Positions 43,345-53,039 of a DNA stretch of 64,000 nucleotides are shown here, in pieces. This stretch comes from Gautieria morchelliformis (lineage: Eukaryota; Basidiomycota; Agaricomycetes; Gomphales; Gomphaceae), in NCBI GenBank assembly GCA_015179125.1, contig WHVA01000018.1, positions 62,001 through 126,000 on the forward strand, given 5' to 3'. Position numbers and translations under genes: made by a program. The first letter of the stretch is position 1; each line of letters starts with the position of its first letter. The notes under the pieces were generated by a model. That model ran no database searches and was not told the DNA's origin. It saw nothing but the letters and a program-made list of their open reading frames with translations.

Positions 43345-45356
43345 TGTCAAGATTGGGTTTTAGGCATTAATATCATGTATTAGTGAGCACAGCAAATGCC
43401 TGAATAGCTTGTGTGAAGAAGTGTGCAGTTTGGCAAATAAGATGAACCAATAAATGTTCAGAAGGTAAGAGGGCTGCCCGAATGGAGCTCACCCTATCTA
43501 CAGTTGTAGCGAAGTAGCCCATGACACTTGACGACATAACATGCAAGGTGTCACGGCAAGGTTGTTTAAGCAGCAGCAATCCTTTTGCCGGTGAAGGTGC
43601 TCCTTCAGAGCCCTTCGCCGACAGCACCGATAATAGTACAAAGGCTGATGTCAGGGGACCACCCATTCTTCCTTTTATTTCCTTTTATTTTCCTTCCTCA
43701 CATCTCCTTCATTGTATCCTCCCCTACTCCTTCCTGTGTCACTGCAGGTTGTGTTGGTGCGCTTATGTCATTGTGTAGCAGCTATATAGTTCATCGCTGA
43801 TGTAAGTGAAGTGAATACGAGTTTCTGAGTTTTGGGTTGGAAGGTAGTATAATTCAGACTTCAACGTGAAGTCGAATCGAGTGTACGATCACTCCGATGT
43901 GAGTGGATCGTGTGGAATATGTGAGCAGTGAGATGTATGCAACGCAGGAGAATGATATTCAAGCTAAGTAACTATGTGTGGAGATAATGAGTTCGATTGA
44001 CTGGTCTTCTAGTATACGTGCAACAGCTATTTAACCTCTGTACATGATGTGCTAGGTCAAAAGGGATGTTACCGGCGCCAGTAGGTGGATGTGCGAGGCA
44101 TGTGCTACGGGGGTTGGAGTGCCGGTTGCTGTGACACATGTGTGTTCTACCTATCGAATGGGAATGGAGACATAGGGAATGGGATATTGGAAGTATGTGA
44201 TGTGTGGGGGGAGAGGGATGGGAAGCGTGTGATCAATAAATATCAGAATCGGAATATATCTATTTGAAGGGGAGCGTGTGATGGAATGATCGTCGTACTG
44301 ATCCGTGGAGGCGTCTCGGTTTTGGGGTTCAGGGGCGGATCCGCTGATGGCTGGGTTGTCTGTGCACTCGTGGACCGGTGGGACGTTGTGGTGTAGCGAG
44401 TGGACGTGTGTGCATTCGAGGGGGTAGGCTGATGATTAGTGGCACGGGTTATGACATGGGGTTTTGGACAGGAGGAATGGGAATATGGATGGTGTTGGAA
44501 TTGTAACAGTAAGGAGATCCTCACTCTGTTCTCTTTGGATCTCCTCTACCTCAGGTGCGCTGTCTTGTATTTACCTGCTCACTGTTGACTCATTATATAT
44601 TACTTTGGATCTCCTCTACCTCAGGTGCCGCTCTAGGGAGTAGAGCACCTGTTAGAGTCACCCTTACAGCTGAGGTAATGAAGGTGAAGTACGAAAACTC
44701 ACCAGTGGTGCTTAAGTCCTCCTCTGGTTGAAGATAGGAATCTATAGGAGAGGGCTCAAGATGATGGTCACAGTGAGGTCAAGTTTTGCACAAGATAGAC
44801 ATATGATAATTGAACTGGGGACTATACATGCAAACGTAAACTACTTATACTGAATGCTCATATGATATCAGTGAATAGGAAAGAGGTGGTCATGAGTCAG
44901 GGTTGGATAGGGGTGCGCAGTCAGGATACAAATAGGTGAAACACATATACAATAGAAATAAGGAGGAGTGCAAATGTGAAACGATGGGGAGGAAAGAGAA
45001 TGAAGGTACTTATGTACGAAAACACACCTTGAGACCTGCATACATGTTACCCTGCACAGACTCTTGGTCTGCTAGGTTGATCCCACACGATCTATGGGTA
45101 GGACGTCCCGCGAATGCATTCCGGCCATAAGAACACCCAAAGGGGGTCGAGTCGAGAAGATGATGGGACCAGTGATGAACCATCAAGCCCGGTAAAGGAT
45201 GTCAATAATGTTTGATAGCATGCCTACTGGCGAATGATGCAAGTAGCGAATAACCGTTTGGCGAATTCAGCAAAGAGCAAACGGAGCAAACATAGAAGTG
45301 GAGTGATGAAAGGGAAATTGGAGTTACTGGATACAAGAAATAAATGAGTCATGACA
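43345..45356 (-). mobile_element. Solo LTR, family 1, inverted and interrupted, target duplication GTTAG/ATTAG
   Basis: Reads on the plus strand TGTCAAGATT..GTCATGACA, the reverse complement of the copies at 8135 and 40045. Left part 43345-43648, right part 44669-45356, separated by a nested LTR. Outer 5-mers are gttag (43340-43344) and attag (45357-45361). Without the nested LTR the length is about 990 bp, like its relatives. Confidence 0.9.
43649..44668. mobile_element. Solo LTR, family 2, nested, target duplication GCTGA
   Basis: A 1020-bp LTR starting TGTCAGGGGACC and ending CACCCTTACA, flanked by gctga at 43644-43648 and 44669-44673. It shares termini and the duplicated ctttggatctcctctacctc block with the 480-bp LTR at 10589-11068. 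It interrupts a family 1 LTR and so is younger than it. Confidence 0.92.
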
Positions 45357-45610
45357 ATTAGCATGAGAAGGTTTAGTGCAAATGGTTATTCTTCGGATCA
45401 TACATTGCTAGTAGCTATTTATACTAGAATGTCTATGAGTGTTAGGATTCAAAATATTGGGGGAATGGGTCGAAATACTAGAGAAAGACAAGGGGGAGGC
45501 TGCAGACAGCTGTGTACCAGGAACAAAGATGAGGATACTTGTCCTACTGCCAAGTATCTAAGCTGGGACTTTGGAGCAACATACAAAGCTCCTATCAACC
45601 TGTTCTGAGT
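45357..45610 (+). other. Open segment flanking the LTR, unassigned
   Basis: A frame of about 83 codons (SMRRFSANGYSSDHTLLVAIY onward) opens at the LTR edge and stays open when the LTR is removed, joining about 25 codons on the left (LDVAFVEFCGRIGVLKILDD). No family is recognised. The sequence to 45720 otherwise shows nothing. Confidence 0.2.
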
Positions 45611-45723
45611 TCATAATCAGTGGAGCTTGTCAGGGGAATTGAATAGAAAAGAATATTTCCTGTGCTGCATACTGTTAGAATAAATGGGATAGTTATATCA
45701 CACACTCAGCGCCGTACATGCCT

Positions 45724-46575
45724 TCACCGTGCCCCCGCCCAAGCCCACCAGCGCACACGGCACCACATTTGTGCACTCGACGGCACGCAGCCGCCGTTCC
45801 ACACAGAGCCCATCTGTGCACAGCCCACGGCGGGGACCATGACGATCCTGGGAATACACGCGCCGCACCGCGGGGAGGTGATAACACTCGGGTCCGCACC
45901 AGCGCCGGCGAGTGGGCAGGTGGAGGATGTAGGGGAGGTGGGGAGCGGACTATGGGCGCTGGAAAGATGATCCAGAACCTGTAGACTGTTCCGGAGCGGG
46001 AGCACACAGGCGCAGGTGCAGGTGCAGCTGGAGGGAGACGGCGCAGCGGAGGGGGCCACAGGGGCGGTGGACACGAGCCATGTATCTTCTTCCTCGTTGG
46101 CGGCTCCGTATTCGACCCTGAGTTGGGGATGCCTGACACCTCCCCCGCTCGTCCGGACAGCCGGCACCAGCCCCCGCATCCGCATTGCCCGCGTCACCTT
46201 CCCCTGCAGCTGTCGAATCCCCCGCATCGCAGGCACTGAAAAGCGTTGTCCAGCAGGATGCCGCGTGAAAGCTGCCCCCACTGCTTATGTGGCGCGCATT
46301 GGAGCAAGCCTTGTTGACAATAGGCAACTCTTCTCCCACCGCAATTCGCATGTCCCCGCTGCCCCCATCTGCATCAAATTCCCCATCACCGTCCAATCTG
46401 CACGCGCCACGTGTGGCTCCCGATGCTGCTCAGAGGCGGAGTCATCGAGCACCAGCGCCGTGACCCCACAGCCCCCGGAGCCACTGGCCCCTGGGGACGG
46501 GAGCGAAAAGTGGCGACCACCCTTACTGCCCCAGAGGAGCGCTAGTAGTATCAACAACATCCAAGCATAGGACAC
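45724..46575 (-). pseudogene. GC-rich ORF with hydrophobic N-terminus, one stop
   Basis: Not recognised. One minus-strand frame from ATG 46575 to 45724 is open except for TAA at 46285. The N-terminus (MSYAWMLLILLALLWGSKGG) looks like a secretion signal. The rest is low in conserved features, Cys- and Ser/Pro-rich near the end. The plus strand also has a 184-codon frame here, and GC-rich DNA leaves long frames by chance, so the call is weak. Confidence 0.25.
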
Positions 46576-47224
46576 TGCAGGTAGTGTGTTGTGTTTTATT
46601 AGAGTAGGATAGTGTTTATTTGTGACTCTGACTCGTCAAACATGGGATTTGTGGGTTCAATTTTTGGCATGCATGTACACCTAGGTACCCAGTATTAATG
46701 AGATTGCGATGATATTCAAAGTTTTCCTGGGGGGTTGGTTTCGCATGGTCCTGCCCATCGGGAACAGCCAACCAGTGCGTAGCAGCAGGTATATGGATCC
46801 AGTGTCAGTAGTCCCCAACTCTCCTGAAGGAGAGGGAGGGCTGGTTGAACACGAAAGTCCATGACTTCACTGACAGGGATTCACCTTCTACTAATTTTCT
46901 TGGCAGATGCACCCTATTGAATTTTAATCAGTGGGGCTTTACTTATCTTAGGGGGAGGCCCGTCCTTGATTCTCTCTGAAGGATAGGGGGACTTTTTATC
47001 ACTCGATTGAAGTGTGACTAAGAGCAAAATCTCGTTCTGTTCTTACTCTCCTCCCTACACTGTCTGCTTTTGCGTTTTCAAATTTAGGTTTTTTTTTGTT
47101 CTTTTTTTTCATATATGTACACTCTTGTATCATATAGATTCAGGTGTTGCTTGTGAGTCATGCATTCGGTAGTCCTCTTTGGTTATCTGATGGTTTCATC
47201 GTGTTTCTTCACATACGCTCTTCT
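46576..47224. other. No gene seen
   Basis: No coding frame or RNA gene. It has a T-rich run near 47085-47115. The left border is the ATG side of the weak ORF; the right border is the palindrome. Confidence 0.5.
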
Positions 47225-48004
47225 ATGGAAAACAAGTTAATCCATTAGAGATCCAAAACATATTTTGGCCTGGGTCTTGGGTGGTCGCTCAACTCACACC
47301 GACTTTGTGAGAAAGAATTCAGGCATGTGGATGAATTATCTTGGTCTAATGGTTTTGTAGGTGGGGTATAACCAGCCAAGAAGGAGGTAGTTCACGGCAC
47401 ACAAAAACTTACCAATCGGTTGTTAATTGCGTACAATTGGCATTGAAGCCTGTAGTGGAAACAGAAGGTGATCGACTTCAAGGGAGTTTGTTGTCTATTT
47501 GGAAACATCCTCATGACAATGATGGCGAACGAGATGAAAGTCCCCCACTGGTACCAGCACCAAAGTATGTTATTAGGACCAGGCACATTGGCATCTCCTG
47601 TTGCAAGAAGCAGTAAAATGTCTTCATTTAAAAAGAAAGTTCGTAACATTTTACTGCTGCTCACAACAGGAGACATGCCTGGTCCTAATAATGTATGCTT
47701 TGGTGCTGGTACCAGTGGGGGACTTTCATCTTGTTCGCCATCATCGTCACGAGGATGTTTCCAAATAGACAATGAACTCCCTTGAAGTCGATCACCTTCT
47801 GTTTCCACTACAGGCTTCAACGCCAATTGTATGCAATTAACAACCGATTGGTAAGTTTTCGTGTGCTGTGAACTACCTCCTTCTTGGCTCGTCATACCCC
47901 ACCTACAAAACCATTAGACCTAAACTTTTTTCTCACAAGTCGGCGTGACTTGAGCTAGCGACCACCTATGTTTTGAATCTCCAACAGATTAACTAGTTTT
48001 CAAT
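47225..48004. repeat. 780-bp palindrome (inverted duplication) with a coding-like core
   Basis: The left arm (47225-47621) and right arm (47646-48004) are inverted copies with few differences and a 24-bp spacer. Both arms, read towards the centre, encode the same peptide (TSQEGGSS.HTKTYQSVVNC, then KPVVETEGDRLQG and DESPPLVPAPK) after an intron-like TTTTGTAG acceptor. This suggests an exon was duplicated in inverted orientation. The right-arm version keeps a 167-codon frame (47895-47392) only because it reads across the spacer into the left arm. The peptide is not recognised. It could be a foldback transposon or a genomic palindrome. Confidence 0.85.
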
Positions 48005-48188
48005 GAAAATCAGCAGCATTGATCTCCTCGTTAACAAGCCAATTATCAGTTGTGATTCTGTCCCCATATGGGTGATAAACAATTGGCTCATTTTTCCAAA
48101 GTGAGACTGTGTTATCTCTATACCATCTTTAATCATTACCACCACAGGAGTCTATGTCCCAATTCATGCACCACTTTTAGGCTTTTCC

Positions 48189-48500
48189 TTATACGAATAG
48201 CTTTTCTTCGACTGCTGATATTGAACTCCACAATGGCACCGTAACTGCTTGAATACGCAGCTGCTTGTTCAGACAATTGGCCAATTGCAGCCACCTTATC
48301 CATGAATGTAAAATGTGCTCTTTTGAGGACTCTTCCAATGACCCAATCACATGTCTGTCCAATGATTTGCCTTCTGCCACTCGTTCTGAACCATCCAGAA
48401 AATGAAGTTGCCTATTGACCATGTTGTTTGCATCTGCGCTCAAATGGTCCTCCATTGACACTGGAAAGTCAAAAGTGAATTTCAACTTGAGTTTTGACAA
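48189..48500 (-). CDS. Short hypothetical ORF next to the palindrome
   Basis: Not recognised. 103 codons (KLKFTFDFPVSMEDHLSADA, ending SAVEEKLFV) with a protein-like composition. It lies upstream of the right arm on the same strand as the exon-like peptide and might be a preceding exon of the same broken gene. No splice pair was confirmed. Confidence 0.2.
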   Translation of the reverse strand: MSKLKLKFTFDFPVSMEDHLSADANNMVNRQLHFLDGSERVAEGKSLDRHVIGSLEESSKEHILHSWIRWLQLANCLNKQLRIQAVTVPLWSSISAVEEKLFV

Positions 48501-49436
48501 CTCTTTGTTCCTTTGACATCTTGTTGCCTAGGCTTTAAATACCTTACAATAAATCTTTTAAACGTCGTTCATGTACACACGCACTCCCATCACAGTAAAC
48601 ACAGTTGCCATCCGTTCTCCCATAAACCCAACCCAAGAGTCCTCGCTCCCGTTCAATTCTCAAGTAGATAGATGCCTGATATCCTGCCATTTATATTGAC
48701 ACGCTTCTGGATTTTGACGCTGTAATCGTGAAGATCAAGATTCATGAATTAGTGTTCTGCGGGCTTGGGCTCAAGCCCAGGCTTGGCCCAGAAAGGCCCG
48801 GCTGCTCGCACCCGGTCTATGGACACGTCTATGGATCCATCCATGGACCCACAAACCCTAAAAGATAAAGTCATGTGACCACAATGCCCACCAAACCCCA
48901 TGAACCATGCCCACCCATGGACCACCAGAATGCATCCATATTTGCCATATATAGACAGATGAGTATCCAGCAGCTGAACTAAATCATATGCACCCTCCTC
49001 ACTGCGAGGATATTACTGTGTCTGCCACATCTCCATGTCCATATCTGGACCAATTGTGTAATACTACCCGTTGGATCTAAACATTTGTCTTTCCCTCCCC
49101 TTTGACCACGGCTGTTTGGATGCAAGTGAACCATCGTGTCATCCCATTCAATATTCGAACTGATAAACGACAACTGAGTCCCAGTAACCCATTATGACCA
49201 ATTTCTAACAATCATCGCTAAACCCATTGGCCTAGGGTGTAATTTGCAGACATGGGCAAGGTAGGCACCTGTATAGAACCATTACGAGATGGCCACCAGT
49301 CAAATGTGTATGATGTAGTTTCTCTATTTGAGAGACGGCGATTCCCAAGGAGATGCCTCCCCTGAGCAGTTCATTCGGCTAAACAGCTGAAGCCATCGAA
49401 TGAGAATGAGAGGGGGGTGTAGAAATGCAGGCATGG

Positions 49437-50127
49437 TGTTACGTATTGAGATTTCCACTAAGTCGGAACTGGAAAGGACGGCGGCTTCAACTTATAGGTT
49501 GCGCCCCCGATGAACTATCGCCCTAAGTATTTCGGAACTGAGTCGGAAGTCGGAAAGTACTGAACCAAAGGTTTGGTTGGAACTTGTGTCAGAACTGAGG
49601 CGGAAGGCGGAAGACGGAAGGCTGAGAGAGACTGAGATCTTGCTAGACTCGCTGTGCTAAGAACAGGAGATGGAGTGAAGGAAATCAAGTATCGAAGGTG
49701 ATTATCTGATTGCAGAATAACAGACATACATGAGGGGGTTTTATACAAAGCGCAGAACAACAAGTAATGGTATGGTACTAAGCAAATTCCGGAGGAAGCG
49801 GAAGTCGAGTAGACAATGTGTGGGAACTAACTATTGGGAACAATGGGAGTACAAGGGGGGTTCAGGGTAAGGTAGAACAATGGCAAAGAACAAGGGGTCG
49901 GGAAAACATATCTGACAACGAACTACAAGGGTGACCGGATATGTGGTTTTGATGAACGATGGAACGGGTCCGGTGGGTCCGAGTAATAGAGTCGAAAGAA
50001 CAAGGGAATAGAACAATGGGCGGAATGTCGGAAATGTCGGAGGGGCGGAACATGTTGCGGAAATATCGGAGGGGCGGAAGGTGTGGCGGAACTGAGGGTT
50101 GGAAGTCGGAAATGAATGGTCGTAACA
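49437..50127. mobile_element. Solo LTR, family 3, target duplication CATGG
   Basis: A 691-bp LTR with perfect 7-bp inverted termini (TGTTACG/CGTAACA), flanked by CATGG at 49432-49436 and 50128-50132. It is rich in tcggaa/gcggaa motifs, most densely near both ends. A fragment of the same family lies at 27345-27776. Confidence 0.95.
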
Positions 50128-50899
50128 CATGGTGTATTATGATCATCAAAGCTCCGTTTGTATGGCAAGTGTGATTAAACTAGATCACAGAACAGTGGGT
50201 TCGGTGGACAGACGGACGACAGTGTGGACTCACGACACATATTTGAGATGCATTCCACATATGGTAGCTGGGGCCTCGGTATCCTGGCAGTACTGACCGC
50301 TTCGTGAGCCATTTGTTCATATTATCCTCTGGTTCCGCAACCCCTTCGATGTCTCTCACAAAACCTTACGAGTTCATCGGTGATATCTAACGTGTCACGC
50401 ATGAAGCAATGGATGCTGACAAGCAGTGTGTTGGGGGGATCAGTGATTTGGGAGCGTTGGTTCCACATGAGACATGGCTTGTCATGTCTACGAAGGTTAC
50501 AAGAATGTCAAATGGAAGCTCAGGTGTCTCTACCAGGACTGAAAGTAGACATCATTGGGCCATTGACGAGGATCGGAGACAAGGCGGCAAAGGACACAGG
50601 TGAGGGAATGTGTCATATGTGAGAATGACATGGGGATCTGGGCCGGTGCGATGTGTTGTACAGGGAAACCTTCGACACGGCCATCGTGAGGTCAACGTTT
50701 TCCAGAACAGGGGCTTAAGGCGCCTCGTTGTGGTGGGCGATGAGCTCTTGGCCAACGTGTATCCAACGAACAGCGAGCGCGACGTTATGGGGAATGACGC
50801 AGTCGAGTTCCCAAGTTGCCCGTATGAGGCAATGGTATGTATCTATTATTGCCTGCCACCCACATGTACATGCATCTTACTAACGAATTAGGGTTATCA

Positions 50900-51090
50900 G
50901 GTCCATGGACACGTCCATAGACATGTCCATGGACGCCATGCAAATGGCCAGGTTGCTCTCGCTTGGCCCGAGCCTGGCCCTTAAAAGCTTGAGCCGAGCC
51001 AAGCCCAGGCCTCCAAAAGCCCAAGAGGAGGGCTTGGCCTCATTTTCGGAAGCCCTGAGCCCGGCCCTTAAGCCCGGGCTTTTGGGTGGG
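50900..51090. repeat. Internal copy of the GGCCCGAGCC terminus
   Basis: Contains ccatggacacgtccatagac, shared with 48820-48850, followed by repeated gcccgagcctggccc and agcccgggcttttggg. It resembles the termini at 48751 and 53029, so a second, older element end is buried here. Confidence 0.5.
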
Positions 51091-51289
51091 AAACTAAATC
51101 ACTGGCACCAGTGTGGATCGTCGTTTGCGAAGTCCCAAAAAGTGTAACTGTAGTTCCAAAAAAAGTTTTGAATTAGATGAAAAATTTGTCAACCCCTCCA
51201 CCTAGTTGCCACCCCCTGGAAGTATGTCAGTGTCACACTGTCACAGCTTCTTTAACGTGGTGAACTGAGGACTCACGCCAGTCTTCAAT

Positions 51290-52070
51290 ACCTCAGGATT
51301 CCTCAAGAATAAGTGGGGGTTGTAGGCGGCACCCTCTACAGTATTTTCATGGCCCACGAGAGAAATCTCAGATGTCCACATCTGCCGGGCGATGACAGCA
51401 GCTACCTTGTTGTTCATCGCATTCGATGCCGTGATGTGCACACCATCAGGTGACCAACTGGTGGGGATAAGGGGACACGAGCTATATCTGAACAGGCAGC
51501 AGTCAGTGATGATGCACCTCAAATGTCTGAAGAATGTGCTCCCTGGGCTCTCCCTGAATGGCTTGTCAATGGTGGCCTCGAGTACCCAATCGGTAGTGTG
51601 CCAAATTTTGACAGTCTTGTCGTCAGACTGTAAAGAGGGTTCCAGTCACTACTATGCGTATCTCCAAATAACAGATAATTACCCACCTGCGTTGTGAGAT
51701 ATTCTATCCCAGCACACACCATTAACAAACCTTTGATGTGATTCAAGCCGAATAAGCTGCTCTGAACATAGGTCAATGAAGATATATTATTATTTGGACA
51801 GGAATAGGGAATGCTCACAAAGTGACAAACCACACCATACAATGACCATGGAATCAAGCCCAACAGAAGCGAGGTATCTGTCATCCGATGGCCAGGCGAG
51901 ATCAGTCACATCTGGATGGAAAGTGAGAACAATGCATATGGAGAAAGTGAGGGCAAGAGCCGACCCACTGCTTTCGTGTCCAGGTAATAGCTTCAAAGCT
52001 TTCCAGCCCTCGATATTAACTTCATCTGTACCCCATACCCATCCTGAACCAGCACTGTGAACGGTCGAAT
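51290..52070 (-). pseudogene. hir1: HIRA histone-chaperone fragment (WD40 region)
   Basis: HIRA/Hir1 deposits histone H3-H4 outside replication through an N-terminal seven-blade WD40 propeller. This fragment keeps only part of that propeller, in at least five exon-like blocks on the minus strand. In order: EVNIEGWKALKLLPGHES; DVTDLAWPSDDRYLASVGLD; LIRLESHQRFVNGVCWD; SDDKTVKIWHTTDW to SPGSTFFRHL; and WSPDGVHITASNAMNN to TSEISLVGHENTVEGAAYNP. Plausible GT..AG introns separate them. A few residues are lost after NAMNN, and both the start and the C-terminal two-thirds of the protein are absent. It lies inside the segment with hAT-like ends and is probably a captured, non-functional copy; the true gene should be elsewhere. 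Confidence 0.8.
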
Positions 52071-52250
52071 TGGGTGTAAGCAACGTCGAAGGCCAGGTAA
52101 ACGGAACGCAACATTTGCAAGACACAGTAAGATGATACCGAGGGCATCACGCCATGCCAGCAAATGGTGCGTAATATCCCAACAACGTTGAACATCCACT
52201 TACGGGTCTAAAAGGAGATGTAGTGGAGGCTTCCAGATAACACTGGAGGC

Positions 52251-52630
52251 ATATAAAGATTTTCTGGCCTGAAAAACTATTCAAAAAACTGTAAAGATAT
52301 TCCAAATTTTTTTTAGTGTTTTTAATGTAAAAGAACTTTGACAAAATTTTGTGTTTTTGTAAGAATTTGTTGAGCAAGAAAATTGTAAAAAGTTTAAAGT
52401 TTTTTGCAGGGTTTGTTATGTCTTTTTATAAGTTTCTTTGTGAACACACAAAGAAACCCATAAAAAATCCTGAAAAAAACTTTGAATTTTTTTACAATTT
52501 TTTTGCTCAACAAATTCTAATAAAAACACAAATTTTATTATAGTTTTTTTTTTACATAAAAAACACTAAAAATTTTTGGAAAATTTTTACAGTTTTTTCA
52601 ACAGTTTTTCAGACAAGAAAACTTTTATAT
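52251..52630. mobile_element. Fully palindromic AT-rich MITE
   Basis: About 380 bp that folds on itself from end to end. Outer ends are atataaagattttctggcc and agaaaacttttatat, with tgaaaaact/agtttttca just inside. The centre is near 52445 (gtttctttgtgaacacacaaagaaac). Intermediate pairs such as ttgttgagcaa/ttgctcaacaa match. No ORF. The family is unknown; a TA target is possible. Confidence 0.85.
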
Positions 52631-52689
52631 ACTTGCAGTGAATAAAATGTGCCCTACGAAACGGCTTGCTCACCTGTGAGCCGGCACCC

Positions 52690-52824
52690 ATGTCCTCACT
52701 TGAGATTGATCTCATTGGTGATGGGAAAACCATGGGTGGATCCAGTGAGGGTACTATTGACTTAGACTTAGAGAGTGACTGTGAGCTTGAACTAGACAAC
52801 CTCCTGGAAGAGGAGGTTGTCTAG
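52690..52824 (+). CDS. Small acidic ORF
   Basis: 44 codons from ATG 52690 to TAG 52822, acidic (DLDLESDCELELDNLLEEE). Composition is more protein-like than its surroundings, but it is short, lies between a MITE and a transposon end, and may be a terminal exon scrap. Confidence 0.15.
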   Translation: MSSLEIDLIGDGKTMGGSSEGTIDLDLESDCELELDNLLEEEVV

Positions 52825-53039
52825 TAGTTGAATTTAATACTAAGTACAAGTACCAAACATCATAATGCATGTGCGGCATCGATGCCCTTCGACAACTGCC
52901 CACACCTGCAAGCCTGGGCTAAAGGCCTGGCCCTTCTTCAAGGGCTGGGCTCAGAATTCGATGAGCCTGAGCCCCTCCAGGCCGAGCCAAGCCCGGGCTT
53001 TTGAGCCCAGCCCGAGCCCACAGAACACTACTATGAATG

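Larger units (their letters stand above)
48751..53029. mobile_element. Segment with hAT-like inverted termini carrying host gene pieces
   Basis: The left end starts AGTGTTCTGCGGGCTTGGGC and the right end finishes GCCCGAGCCCACAGAACACT, an inverted repeat with mismatches extending into gggcttttgagccc-type sequence. The adjoining 8-mers, allowing one extra terminal base, are tcatgaat and ctatgaat (six of eight identical). The internal content is not a transposase: a solo LTR, a HIRA fragment and a palindromic MITE. A non-autonomous, gene-carrying DNA transposon is the reading I prefer; two unrelated termini are possible. Confidence 0.45.

Noticed and set aside
44502..44668. Tiny 167-bp LTR with TGTAACAG..CCCTTACA ends
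   Set aside because: No target duplication; the longer limits 43649-44668 have GCTGA duplications and shared family 2 termini, so this is an internal coincidence.
46600..46690. Possible tRNA around gtgggttcaattttt
   Set aside because: A T-loop-like string only; no acceptor stem, D-arm or anticodon arm could be paired.
47392..47895. 167-aa ORF as an intact gene
   Set aside because: It reads from one palindrome arm through the spacer into the inverted arm, so the second half is antisense of the first.
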